DNA from: RGIG8368 sp045540275
GTDB taxonomy: Bacteria; Verrucomicrobiota; Kiritimatiellia; RFP12; UBA1067
NCBI GenBank assembly: GCA_045540275.1
Contig: JAZQGX010000250.1
Location: forward strand, 7,662 to 71,661
Direction: 5' to 3'
DNA length: 64,000 nt
Below are positions 1 through 8,459 of the stretch, piece by piece. Below the pieces are notes generated by a model that was not told the origin of the DNA, did no database searches, and worked only from the letters and a program-made list of their open reading frames with translations. The position numbers and the translations under genes are program-made. Each line of letters starts with the position of its first letter. Positions within the stretch are counted from its first letter, which is position 1.

Positions 1-111
1 GTCACCCACAACTGGGACGGACCGTATCTGGTCGCACTGGGCATGGCGGTCGTTTTGACAATTTCCATGGCGCTGCTGTTCAATCCTAAGAAGAACGATA
101 AGGCGGCATAA
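1..111 (+). CDS. ABC sugar-transporter permease (MalF-like), C-terminal end only
   Basis: Frame 1 is open from the window edge to TAA at 109-111, giving the last 36 residues of a protein that starts outside the window. The fragment has one hydrophobic stretch (YLVALGMAVVLTISMALLF) followed by a short Lys/Asp-rich tail, as in the final membrane helix of a transporter permease. The next gene starts only 2 bases downstream and is a MalG-like permease. Since MalF and MalG subunits are normally encoded side by side, this is inferred to be the MalF-type partner. The fragment alone is too short to prove the family. Confidence 0.5.
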   Translation, partial: VTHNWDGPYLVALGMAVVLTISMALLFNPKKNDKAA

Positions 112-113
112 AG

Positions 114-2012
114 TTGTCGGTATTGCTTCCGATAGAGCGTAAAACGGCCAAGGCGAGGGTTTTTCTCGCCTTGGTCTATTCTGTTTTGATACTTGGCGCG
201 TGGACGATGGTATGGCCGTTTCTGGTCATGATCACCGCATCGCTTTCCAACTCGTACGACTACCACCGTTTTTCGCCGCTGCCCCGAGCGCTTTGGGACC
301 GCAACGACCGCTTCATGCGGTTCATGGCATCATGCTACTCTCGTTTCCCATCCCATGTCTATCCTGAAGCTCCCGCCCACTGGAGCAGCTGGATCGCCGT
401 CTCCCGCGATCCATCGGTCGGATCGTTTGCCTCGCACCAAATCGATGAACTGTGCGATGCGCCCGACTCACCCGTCTCTCAGGCTCGTCGCCGCCGTGCA
501 TCCGACTATGCCGAGTTCAACCGCTCCTACGATATCGCCAACTCGGTTTGCAATTTTGATCCCAATGATGTGGCCGGTTTCGTGAGACGGTCATTCGAGG
601 CGCGTCTCAAGGAGAATGACAGTGCCGCTTATGCCAAGATGTCATCGGCAGAACGCGCCGAAAAGGCGCTTGAGCTGCTAAACCGAACCTGGCCGGTGCG
701 CTATGAAAGTTTCTTCGGCATCCGTATGCTTGCGCAGCAGCGCGCCCCGCTGCATCACGCCTCCTGGGATTATGACCCTGGCGATGCCAAGAGCCGTCTC
801 TATCAGGATTTCAAGCGTCATTATCGCGATGCGACGGACTTGCCAATGTCGAGGACGGTCCCGTTTCTTTCCCGGCCGCTTTGCCGCGGCGCAAAATGGT
901 TTTACGATGCCGCTTCGCCCGAGTGGCAGAAATTCGTCCATACTTCCTATCCGCGTCGGCTGTTGCGGATACGGGTTGATTCCGTACTGGTCGCCAAATA
1001 CCGCAGATATGTCGAAGATATCTGCAAGCGCCCGGAAGTTTACAACCGGCTGACCGGCGGCAACATCAAGTCGTTCAACGAGGTGAAGCTGGCGGAATAC
1101 GAGAACTCCACGCTTTGGCGAAACTTTATTCCCCGGGTTCCGCTTTCCAAACTTGAAGTCTTGAGCGCAGAGCGGTCGTGGGGCGAATTTCTGCTCGCCA
1201 AATACGGATCGCTTGAAGAAATCAACCGCGTCCACCGCGATGGACTGGAGCCGGTTAAAAGAGCATTGGACAGTGCAATCCCATTCGATGACGCAATTGC
1301 CGTCACCTTTGCAAAACGCGGGTATTGCGCATTTCTTCGCGACTGGACGGCAAACTACCGCATGGTCGGCGAGTATCTGTTTGTAAGGGGACGCGCCTTT
1401 GCCAACACATTGCTGCTGGTGCTGCTTTCGATTGCCGCATCGTTAACCGTCAATCCGATGGCGGCCTACGCGCTTTCTCGCTTTAAACTCCGCTGCGCCG
1501 ACCGGCTTCTTCTCTTCCTGCTGGCGACCATGGCATTCCCGGCGGCGGTAACCGCAATTCCAGGTTTTCTGCTGATCCGCGATTTGGGGCTGCTTAACAC
1601 CTTCGCCGCGCTGGTGCTTCCGACCCTCGCCAACGGCATGTCGATTTTCGTTCTCAAAGGTTTTTTCGACGGACTTCCGCGCGAGCTTTACGAGGCGGCG
1701 GAGATCGACGGAGCAAGCGAATGGCAGATGTTCTGGCGCATTACCCTGCCGATGACCTCGCCGATTCTGGCGGTCAACGCGCTTACCGCGTTTGTCACCG
1801 CATACAACAGTTGGGAGTGGGCGTTGCTCGTTTGCCAAAATCGCGAGTATTGGACGCTTGCGGTTTGGATGTATCAGATGAGCCAGCAGATGTCCGATCG
1901 CCCGTGGGCGGTTATGGCCGGATTCGTTTTGGTTTCGATTCCGACGGCGGTGGTTTTCATCACCTGCCAGAAGGTGATTCTCAAGGGTATTGTTCTACCG
2001 AGCATGAAATAG
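114..2012 (+). CDS. MalG-like ABC transporter permease with a ~380-residue extracytoplasmic insert
   Basis: This is an inner-membrane subunit of a carbohydrate ABC importer (MalG family). The C-terminal 200 residues are typical: helices from about residue 429, and the EAA loop at residues 527-546 (EAAEIDGA..., ending in ITLP) that contacts the ATPase. The protein is 632 residues, against about 280-300 for the family. The excess lies between the first helix (about 14-40) and the second (about 429), which puts it in the periplasmic loop. The insert is soluble-looking and has recurring LN/W/Y/F segments (see findings). The start is a TTG 2 bases after the upstream stop; TTG at 123 is an alternative. 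There is an in-frame stop at 99-101 and no ATG before the first helix, so a non-ATG start is required. No ATPase or binding-protein gene for it is in the window. Confidence 0.85.
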   Translation: MSVLLPIERKTAKARVFLALVYSVLILGAWTMVWPFLVMITASLSNSYDYHRFSPLPRALWDRNDRFMRFMASCYSRFPSHVYPEAPAHWSSWIAVSRDPSVGSFASHQIDELCDAPDSPVSQARRRRASDYAEFNRSYDIANSVCNFDPNDVAGFVRRSFEARLKENDSAAYAKMSSAERAEKALELLNRTWPVRYESFFGIRMLAQQRAPLHHASWDYDPGDAKSRLYQDFKRHYRDATDLPMSRTVPFLSRPLCRGAKWFYDAASPEWQKFVHTSYPRRLLRIRVDSVLVAKYRRYVEDICKRPEVYNRLTGGNIKSFNEVKLAEYENSTLWRNFIPRVPLSKLEVLSAERSWGEFLLAKYGSLEEINRVHRDGLEPVKRALDSAIPFDDAIAVTFAKRGYCAFLRDWTANYRMVGEYLFVRGRAFANTLLLVLLSIAASLTVNPMAAYALSRFKLRCADRLLLFLLATMAFPAAVTAIPGFLLIRDLGLLNTFAALVLPTLANGMSIFVLKGFFDGLPRELYEAAEIDGASEWQMFWRITLPMTSPILAVNALTAFVTAYNSWEWALLVCQNREYWTLAVWMYQMSQQMSDRPWAVMAGFVLVSIPTAVVFITCQKVILKGIVLPSMK

Positions 2013-2015
2013 ATT

Positions 2016-2735
2016 ATGACCGACGCGCATTTGCATTTGAAAGGTGTAGAAGGGGAATCTGGTGCGGCAAAAGGGATGTGTCTATGCGCCGCGGAGCAGG
2101 GGGATTGGTGCGAAGTGGAATCGATGGCGCTTAAAGATAGGCGGATAGTTCCGGCATTCGGCGTACACCCGTCGTTCGCCCTAAAAATCAGTGCGGATTG
2201 GAAAGACCTTCTAGAAGAGCGCCTTTTGCGTATTCCGGCGGCAGTAATTGGCGAAATTGGACTTGACGGGTGCGACGCCTGCCCGGTTGACCATCAGATC
2301 CAGTTGTCTGTCTTCAGGGAACAGCTGGATATCGCCTCGCGTCACGGGAGGGCGGTTGTCGTGCACGGCGCAAAAGCATGGGGGGCAGTGGCGGATGTAT
2401 TGGTTGATTTCTCCCGGCGCATTCCGGTGCTCATCCTTCACGGATTTGGGGCGTCGCTTCCGCTGATGAGGCGTTTTCTGCAGATGGGGGCTTATTTCTC
2501 GTTCGGTCCGATGCTGTGCAACGACAATGCCCGCAAAGTGCGCGAGTGTTTTGCGGCGGTGCCGGACGGGCGGTGGTTGCTAGAGACCGACGCGCCGAAC
2601 CGGCAAAAGATTTCGCTGACGGAGCTGTATGAAAAGGCATCGGTCATTCGCGATGTTTCCATGGTGGACAAAACATTTTTGAGGGCCATAAATACACTTG
2701 ATTTTTGTGCTGAAAATGTAAATAATGTTGGGTGA
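2016..2735 (+). CDS. TatD-family metal-dependent hydrolase
   Basis: This is a 239-residue TIM-barrel metallohydrolase of the TatD/YcfH group. Characterised members are Mg-dependent 3'-5' deoxyribonucleases or related phosphoesterases. The family motifs appear in order: DAHLHL at the N-terminus (metal ligands), GVHP, GEIGLD, VVHG, LHGF and a C-terminal LLETDAPN. The protein is slightly shorter than the usual 255-265 residues, mainly in the loops after strand 1. The gene begins 3 bases after the permease stop. It is probably cotranscribed with it, but no functional link is evident. The family is certain; the substrate is not. Confidence 0.9.
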   Translation: MTDAHLHLKGVEGESGAAKGMCLCAAEQGDWCEVESMALKDRRIVPAFGVHPSFALKISADWKDLLEERLLRIPAAVIGEIGLDGCDACPVDHQIQLSVFREQLDIASRHGRAVVVHGAKAWGAVADVLVDFSRRIPVLILHGFGASLPLMRRFLQMGAYFSFGPMLCNDNARKVRECFAAVPDGRWLLETDAPNRQKISLTELYEKASVIRDVSMVDKTFLRAINTLDFCAENVNNVG

Positions 2736-2768
2736 TACGAGTTACAACGAATTAATTGGAGTGTAAAG

Positions 2769-3218
2769 ATGACACCTCTGTCCTGGCTGATAAGCGGAGT
2801 AGTGATGATAATCCTCGAGATTGCGGCACCCGGGTTTGTTATTTGCTTTTTCGGGTTCGGCGCCATTCTGACATCGCTGTTGCTTTGGCTTTCCGGAATA
2901 ATGGGATTTTCTTTCGGAATCGGGGCGCAGGCGATTGTCTTCGCGCTAAGTTCGGTGCTGCTGATTGTGTTATTCCGCAAGTTCATGAAAAAGATTTTCG
3001 TCGGCGATTCAGAAACAAGCGCGGTTAATCCGGATAATGACTGCGTGGGGAAAGTTGTATCGGTAATTCGCGCGGTGTCAAGCGCTCCCGGAGGGCGCGT
3101 CAGTCTTTACGGCACCGACTGGAGCGCGGTTTCCACGGTTGAAATTCCGGCTGGAACGCAGGTCAGGGTGGTTAAGCAGGATAATTTGACGCTTACGGTC
3201 GAGCCTATGGCCGACTGA
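2769..3218 (+). CDS. NfeD-like membrane protein
   Basis: This 149-residue protein has two or three hydrophobic helices in its first 80 residues (beginning LSWLISGVVMIILEIAAPG) and a small C-terminal beta-rich OB-fold-like domain (about 90-147: KVVSVIRAVSSAPGGRVSLYG...). That is the architecture of short NfeD/YbbK proteins. These are membrane partners of SPFH (stomatin/flotillin) proteins, and here the next gene is exactly that, 31 bases downstream. The short form lacks the ClpP-like serine protease domain of long NfeD proteins. A GGAG ribosome site lies 7 bases before the ATG. The role (membrane-domain organisation or membrane-protein quality control) is taken from the family. Confidence 0.88.
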   Translation: MTPLSWLISGVVMIILEIAAPGFVICFFGFGAILTSLLLWLSGIMGFSFGIGAQAIVFALSSVLLIVLFRKFMKKIFVGDSETSAVNPDNDCVGKVVSVIRAVSSAPGGRVSLYGTDWSAVSTVEIPAGTQVRVVKQDNLTLTVEPMAD

Positions 3219-3249
3219 AGATCATACTCAAAAAGAAAGGAATGTTGTT

Positions 3250-4191
3250 ATGGAGAGTGCAAGCATAATAAGTGGAAGCACGATAATCGGAATTTTAGTC
3301 GCTTTTCTGATTTTTTACATCATTGTCAAAGGCATTCGCATCGTGCCGCAGCGGCAGGCATGGATCGTTGAGCGCCTCGGTAAATATTCATGCACGCTCG
3401 AGGCGGGTTTGCACATTCTCATCCCGGTAATCGATCAGGTGAAGTTCAAGCACAATCTCAAGGAGCAGGTAATCGACGTTCCGCCCCAGCAGTGCATCAC
3501 CAAGGACAATATTCGCGTCGAGGTGGACGGTATTTTGTACCTGCGTGTTATGGATCCGGTAAAAGCGTCATACGGTATCGACCACTATATCATGGCGACC
3601 GCCCAGCTGGCGCAGACCACGATGCGAAGCGAGATGGGTAAGCTTGATCTCGACCGCTCGTTTGAAGAGCGCGAGCAGATCAATGCGGCGATCGTCGAGG
3701 CGGTCGATCACGCTTCCGACCCGTGGGGAATTAAAATCACACGCTACGAAATCAAGAATATCACCCCTCCGCAGACGATCCGTGACGCGATGGAAAAACA
3801 GATGCGCGCCGAACGCGAGAAGCGCGCGGTGATTGCGGAGTCCGAAGGCCTGCGTCAGGCAAAAATCAACGAAGCCGATGCCGCACGCCAGGAGGCAATC
3901 GCCCGTTCCGAAGGTGAAATGCAGCGTCGCATCAACGAGGCCAAAGGACAGGCCGAGCAGATTTTGCTGGTGGCCGAAGCTCAGGCCAAGGGTATCTCCC
4001 GCGTGGCCGAGGCGATCAGTTCGCAAGGCGGAAGCGAGGCGGTTAATATGCAGTTGGGGCAGATTTATCTGGAACAGCTCGGCAAGTTGGCAAAAACCAA
4101 CAACACCATGATCATTCCTCAGAATTTGAGCGATATCGCCGGCGTGTTGAGCACGGCGACCTCGGTAATCAAAGAGATTAAAAAATCCTGA
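3250..4191 (+). CDS. SPFH/band-7 stomatin-like protein (QmcA type)
   Basis: This 313-residue stomatin/prohibitin-family protein has one N-terminal membrane helix (about 10-30), a band-7 domain starting at VPQRQAWIVERLGKY (about 38-200), and a long Ala/Glu/Arg-rich coiled coil (about 190-260, with repeated EAxARQEAIARSEGE-type heptads). It ends in a hydrophobic tail region. Length and layout match QmcA/YbbK-type bacterial stomatins. Such proteins form large oligomeric membrane cages, often with FtsH or NfeD partners. The NfeD gene immediately upstream supports the assignment. AAAGGA precedes the ATG. Confidence 0.93.
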   Translation: MESASIISGSTIIGILVAFLIFYIIVKGIRIVPQRQAWIVERLGKYSCTLEAGLHILIPVIDQVKFKHNLKEQVIDVPPQQCITKDNIRVEVDGILYLRVMDPVKASYGIDHYIMATAQLAQTTMRSEMGKLDLDRSFEEREQINAAIVEAVDHASDPWGIKITRYEIKNITPPQTIRDAMEKQMRAEREKRAVIAESEGLRQAKINEADAARQEAIARSEGEMQRRINEAKGQAEQILLVAEAQAKGISRVAEAISSQGGSEAVNMQLGQIYLEQLGKLAKTNNTMIIPQNLSDIAGVLSTATSVIKEIKKS

Positions 4192-4209
4192 ATTTAAAAC
4201 GGACCGGAA

Positions 4210-4773
4210 ATGGAAGCGAAAAAAACCACTCTCAAATATGTTAAATTTCCGTTCAAATGGCGGGATGTGGCAGATGCGGCGCGCACGACCATACGCATGG
4301 AGGAGGGAAACAAGGAACCGTCCTCGGCTTGGAAGCGTCGTATGCTGCTTGCCGAGCACTCCCCCATCCGGCAGATAATTGTCAAGTGGAAGTGGCATAA
4401 TCTGATGTCATGGGTCAGTGTCCATTTCGTCCGGCACAAGATGGGGATTGAACACTTCGTCAGTACCCAGCGTACGGACCGCACGGGGGTAAACCGCGAC
4501 CTTGCGCCGCAAGCCACTCCGGTTGACCATGAATGTTTCGCCAATGCGCAGGCGATGATTTTCATCTCGCGAAAACGCCTTTGCAATCAAGCTTCTCCAG
4601 AGACCCGGGCGGCATGGAAGATGGTGGTTGACGCAGTTGCGGAACGCGAGCCGGAGCTGGCTTCGGTTTGTGTCCCCGAATGCGTGTACCGCGGATTCTG
4701 CCCAGAGTTCAAGCCATGCGGTTTTGCGGATACCGAAGCGTTCAAAAAGGCGCGTGCGAAGTATATCGGTTGA
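4210..4773 (+). CDS. ThyX-like protein (FAD-dependent thymidylate synthase superfamily)
   Basis: This is a 187-residue protein. The centre reads FVRHKMGIEHFVSTQRTDR, which resembles the ThyX signature RHRxxSxNxxSxR with the RH, S and R positions kept. It is followed by a segment in which Arg-Lys-Arg precedes NQASPETR and a C-terminal Cys cluster (VPECVYRGFCPEF). ThyX enzymes make dTMP with FAD and methylenetetrahydrofolate. This protein is shorter than most (about 215-250) and lacks part of the N-terminal domain, so it could be a divergent ThyX or a non-catalytic relative. It sits between the stomatin and flavodiiron genes with short gaps. The superfamily call rests on motif resemblance only. 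Confidence 0.55.
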   Translation: MEAKKTTLKYVKFPFKWRDVADAARTTIRMEEGNKEPSSAWKRRMLLAEHSPIRQIIVKWKWHNLMSWVSVHFVRHKMGIEHFVSTQRTDRTGVNRDLAPQATPVDHECFANAQAMIFISRKRLCNQASPETRAAWKMVVDAVAEREPELASVCVPECVYRGFCPEFKPCGFADTEAFKKARAKYIG

Positions 4774-4797
4774 TTCATTTACGATTAAAGGAGCTGT

Positions 4798-5949
4798 ATG
4801 CAAATTACATCTGATATAAAATATGTTGGCGTTAACGATCATGAGATCGATCTTTTCGAAGGACAGTATGTCGTTCCAAACGGAATGGCGTACAACTCCT
4901 ATGTCATTCTCGATGAAAAAACCGCGGTGATGGACACCGTTGATGCGCGGTTCTGCGATGAGTGGTCCAAGAATGTTTCGCGTGAGCTGGACGGCAGGTC
5001 GCCGGATTATCTGATCGTCCAGCACATGGAGCCAGATCACTCGGCGTGCATCGCGGCGTTCCTCGCGAAAAATCCCTCGGTAACGGTAGTTTCATCGGCA
5101 CAGGCCTTCGTTATGATGAAACAGTTTTTCGGTGATGATTTCGCCGCCCGCCGCATCGTGGTCAAAGAGGGCGATGTGCTGGATCTGGGCAAGCACAAAC
5201 TCCACTTCGTGGCGGCACCCATGGTGCATTGGCCCGAGGTCATCGTCACTTACGATTCTACGGACAAGGTTCTTTTCTCCGCTGACGGATTCGGCAAATT
5301 CGGCGCGCTTGACGTCGAAGAGGATTGGGCTTGGGAGGCCCGGCGCTATTACATCGGCATTGTCGGAAAATACGGCGCACAGGTTCAGGCACTGCTGAAA
5401 AAGGCCGCGGGGCTCGACATCTCCGTCATTTGTCCTCTTCATGGGCCGGTGCTTGATTCCGATCTGGGTAAATACATCGCACTTTACGATACCTGGTCTT
5501 CGTATCGTCCCGAGAGCGAAGGGGTGCTGATTGCCTATACATCGGTCTACGGCAACACCCGCAAAGCGGTTGCGGCGCTGGCGGAAAAACTTACCGCCAG
5601 AGGATGCAAAGTTGCACTTGCCGATCTTGCCCGCGATGACATGGCCGAAGCCGTCGAGGACGCTTTCCGTTACGACCGCATCGTACTTGCGACCACCACC
5701 TACAACAATGACATCTTCCCCTTCATGCGCACCTTCATCGACCATTTGACCGAGCGTAATTTCAGCAAGCGCAAGGTCGCGTTCATTGAAAACGGCAGTT
5801 GGGCTCCGACCGCGGCCAAGAAGATGCATTCGATGCTTTCCAAGTGCCGCGATTTGGAATTCGTTGAAAAGGCGGTCACCATCAGATCTGCTCCAAACGA
5901 AGCCACTGAAGTCGAACTTGACGCATTGGCCGCGGAACTGACCAAGTGA
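4798..5949 (+). CDS. FprA-type flavodiiron protein (O2 or NO reductase)
   Basis: This is a 383-residue cytoplasmic flavodiiron protein. The N-terminal metallo-beta-lactamase-like domain (1-245) has the diiron motif H76-x-E78-x-D80-H81 (QHMEPDHS) and a later VHWPE and CPLHGP carrying further ligands. The C-terminal flavodoxin domain (about 250-383) starts with the FMN loop YTSVYGNTRKAV. These enzymes reduce O2 to water or NO to N2O and are typical of anaerobes. The domain order and length match class A proteins without a rubredoxin extension. GGAG lies before the ATG. The last 4 bases (GTGA) overlap the next gene, which argues for translational coupling. Confidence 0.95.
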   Translation: MQITSDIKYVGVNDHEIDLFEGQYVVPNGMAYNSYVILDEKTAVMDTVDARFCDEWSKNVSRELDGRSPDYLIVQHMEPDHSACIAAFLAKNPSVTVVSSAQAFVMMKQFFGDDFAARRIVVKEGDVLDLGKHKLHFVAAPMVHWPEVIVTYDSTDKVLFSADGFGKFGALDVEEDWAWEARRYYIGIVGKYGAQVQALLKKAAGLDISVICPLHGPVLDSDLGKYIALYDTWSSYRPESEGVLIAYTSVYGNTRKAVAALAEKLTARGCKVALADLARDDMAEAVEDAFRYDRIVLATTTYNNDIFPFMRTFIDHLTERNFSKRKVAFIENGSWAPTAAKKMHSMLSKCRDLEFVEKAVTIRSAPNEATEVELDALAAELTK

Positions 5950-8459
5950 AAAAAGCACTTATTCGCCTTGCTGTACTGCTTTGCACCGCTATAGCCGCAG
6001 CGGATGTAAAGATTGATGTTTTCACTGATACCCGCAAGGTGTACCAAGGCGAGAGCTTTCAGCTGACGGTTGCGGTAAGCGGAGTGGACAATCCCGGTCA
6101 GAAGCCCGATGTCTCCGCGCTTGCAGCTGCCGCCGACATTGTCGACGCGGGCAGTCAGAGCATTTCGCGCTCCAGCATAACCATCATCAACGGACGTCGT
6201 ACCGAGGATTCGTTCCGCGGACGGCATTTCCGTTATTTGGTGATGCCCAAAACCGCAGGAAGTTTCATCCCCGGTCCAGTGCGTTATCGCGACGGTTCGA
6301 AAACGGTCGAGGCTTCTGGAGCACCAGTTTCGGTTACCGGGGTTGAGAAGCAGGATTCGGTTCTGCTCACCCTTACGCCAAGCCGTCCGTCGGTGCTTGT
6401 CGGCGAACCGTTTTCGCTTCTGATTTCCGTCTCCGTCCGCCAGCTCTCCGAACCTTACGCTGAAAAATACGAGCCTTTCAATCCCCGTCAGCCGGCGCAT
6501 CTTCAGTCGGATCTGTTTGAGATGCGAAAAGACGACGACAAGCTCGCATATCCTGACATCAACGAACTTCTCGGCAGTCTGATCGGCAAAATGACGGATA
6601 AAGCTACCTTCACCATCAATGACTACAAGGCGCGTCCTCAGGGGTTTGGTTTCGCCTCGCTTTTCGGTGCCGATCCCTTCGCCGCGCGGCCGATGCAGTT
6701 TCGTTTTCCCGTCAAGCGGGAGAAGATAGGCGAGATCCCGTACCTGACGTATTCCATCCTTCTTCCCTATGTGCCGCTGAAGGAGGGCGAGCTCAGGTTC
6801 GGTCCGGTTTCGTTCAAGGGGCAGATTATTTCCGACATCGAAGAGGTCGATGGCGTGCCCCAGGCTAGGATGCGTCAGATATATGCGCTTACCGACGAGT
6901 TAATCATGAAGGTGGAGCTTCCACCGGTTGAGAACCGGCCCGCTTCCTTTATCGGCGGTATCGGAAGTTCGCTTGCGGCAAATGCCACTTTGGATACTGT
7001 GTCCTGCAAAGTGGGCGATCCATTGACTCTGCGGCTTGAGGTGACCGGAGACATCCGTCCTGAAAGTCTGCGTCCGCCGGAAATCGAGGCGATTGACGGA
7101 GTTAAAAACAGCTTCCGAATCTACGGAGATTCTGTGAAGACGGAAACTTTGGCGAATGGGAAACGCTTTACCTACCGGGTTCGTCCAACCGTGCCGGGCA
7201 CTCTGGAGTTTCCTTCGATTCCGGTCGCGTACTTCGATATCGAAAAACGCGATTATCAAATTGTAAACACCCAGCCAATTCCGCTTCGCGCGATGGCGAC
7301 GGTGCAAATCGCCGCCGCCGCCGACGAGGAGACCGATGACGGAGTGCTGCCAGTCCATGGAGCTAGCGCCATCACCCTGAATCGGGACGGGATTAAGACC
7401 CGCTCGGTCCTTCTTGGTGATATCAACCAGCGTTGGGCGGCGGTTGCGCTTATTGCACCGCCCGTTCTTTTCATTGTCACGCTTTTGCTCCCACGCCTCC
7501 TGGTGCTTCCCAGGAAGCTTCGGACATATTTGAGCTGCGTCTCGGCGGGAGCGAAGGCCGTTTCCGCGATACGGGCTTCTCAATCCGCAACGGAGTGCGC
7601 CTCTGCCATTCGTACTTACCTTTCCCGCAAGCTCAAGATTCAAGCGGCGGGCGCAACTCCGGCCGAGGTGGAAAATCTTCTGCGCCGGGCGGGGGTGGAG
7701 GAAACCGAGGCGGTAAAGTTGCGCAAGGTGCTTGAGGATATTGACGGGGCGATTTTCAGGCCTGATTCCGACGGCGGTTTCGACAACGGTCAAGTCGTAG
7801 AGGCGGTGCGCGCGGTGGACAAGGCATTGGCAAAACCTGCACGCGCGAAAAAGAGAGGCGCATCCGCTCTCATGCTGTTTTTCATCTTATCGGCAATGCA
7901 AGGCAATGCCGATGATTCTCTGCGCACTTTCCTTTGGGAGCGTGCCGCCGCCCAGACCATGAGTGCGGCAAGCAGCAACGATTTTGCGGCCGCCGCCCAG
8001 ACTTACCGCCGGATTGTCGACGACGGCGCGTGCAATGGTGCACTTTTCTACAATTTGGCCAATACTCTTTTGCTCGCAGGGGATACCGCCAGCGCCAAGA
8101 CTGCGTTTCAGCGCTCTGAACGCTATGACGGTGCGACTTTCGCCACTAGTACGGGCATAGCCTGCATCGAAGCGATTGAGCGCAATGCCTCCACCATGGA
8201 AATGCCATGGTCGCGAATAGCGTTTTTCTGGCATTATATGCTTCCGTGCAGCCATCGTTTTGTCGTGACATTGGTCTCATGGGCGCTTTTTTGGGCGGTT
8301 CTTTCGCTGCGGACTGTAGCCCCCGGAAGGCAACGGTTGCGCGCCGTGTTGCGAGCGGTAAGTCTGGTGGCGTTGTCGGCGGCGATCGTTTTTGGCGTGT
8401 CGTGCGCGGTCTCGACGATGCAGGAGCGTATTGATTCTTCCGCGGAGGAGTCAAAATGA
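5946..8459 (+). CDS. BatD-BatE-like fusion protein (oxygen-tolerance family)
   Basis: This 837-residue exported membrane protein begins at a GTG that overlaps the preceding stop. Residues 1-20 are a signal peptide. Residues 20-490 are repeated beta-sandwich segments as in BatD (for example GSFIPGPVRYRDGSKTVEASG). A membrane helix follows near 497-520. At about 634-655 there is a second signal-peptide-like stretch (KKRGASALMLFFILSAMQG), then a tetratricopeptide-type region (about 660-735, with ALFYNLANTLLLAGDTASAK) and two C-terminal helices. The second half matches BatE. The buried signal sequence suggests two formerly separate genes joined in frame. Bat proteins are linked to aerotolerance, but the vWA partners BatA/BatB and the MoxR ATPase are not nearby. 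The exact role is unknown. Confidence 0.75.
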   Translation: MKKALIRLAVLLCTAIAAADVKIDVFTDTRKVYQGESFQLTVAVSGVDNPGQKPDVSALAAAADIVDAGSQSISRSSITIINGRRTEDSFRGRHFRYLVMPKTAGSFIPGPVRYRDGSKTVEASGAPVSVTGVEKQDSVLLTLTPSRPSVLVGEPFSLLISVSVRQLSEPYAEKYEPFNPRQPAHLQSDLFEMRKDDDKLAYPDINELLGSLIGKMTDKATFTINDYKARPQGFGFASLFGADPFAARPMQFRFPVKREKIGEIPYLTYSILLPYVPLKEGELRFGPVSFKGQIISDIEEVDGVPQARMRQIYALTDELIMKVELPPVENRPASFIGGIGSSLAANATLDTVSCKVGDPLTLRLEVTGDIRPESLRPPEIEAIDGVKNSFRIYGDSVKTETLANGKRFTYRVRPTVPGTLEFPSIPVAYFDIEKRDYQIVNTQPIPLRAMATVQIAAAADEETDDGVLPVHGASAITLNRDGIKTRSVLLGDINQRWAAVALIAPPVLFIVTLLLPRLLVLPRKLRTYLSCVSAGAKAVSAIRASQSATECASAIRTYLSRKLKIQAAGATPAEVENLLRRAGVEETEAVKLRKVLEDIDGAIFRPDSDGGFDNGQVVEAVRAVDKALAKPARAKKRGASALMLFFILSAMQGNADDSLRTFLWERAAAQTMSAASSNDFAAAAQTYRRIVDDGACNGALFYNLANTLLLAGDTASAKTAFQRSERYDGATFATSTGIACIEAIERNASTMEMPWSRIAFFWHYMLPCSHRFVVTLVSWALFWAVLSLRTVAPGRQRLRAVLRAVSLVALSAAIVFGVSCAVSTMQERIDSSAEESK

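Noticed and set aside
3568..4398. 276-codon minus-strand frame opposite the stomatin gene
   Set aside because: It spans the end of one real gene and the start of another on the opposite strand; no motif or start signal.
5092..5958. 288-codon minus-strand frame opposite the flavodiiron gene
   Set aside because: The sense strand has the full diiron and flavodoxin motifs; the antisense product has none.
7872..8459. Independent BatE-like gene starting at ATG 7872
   Set aside because: The frame is continuous with BatD, and the nearest purine-rich site is about 13 bases away, so a fusion is more likely; kept as a test in the findings.
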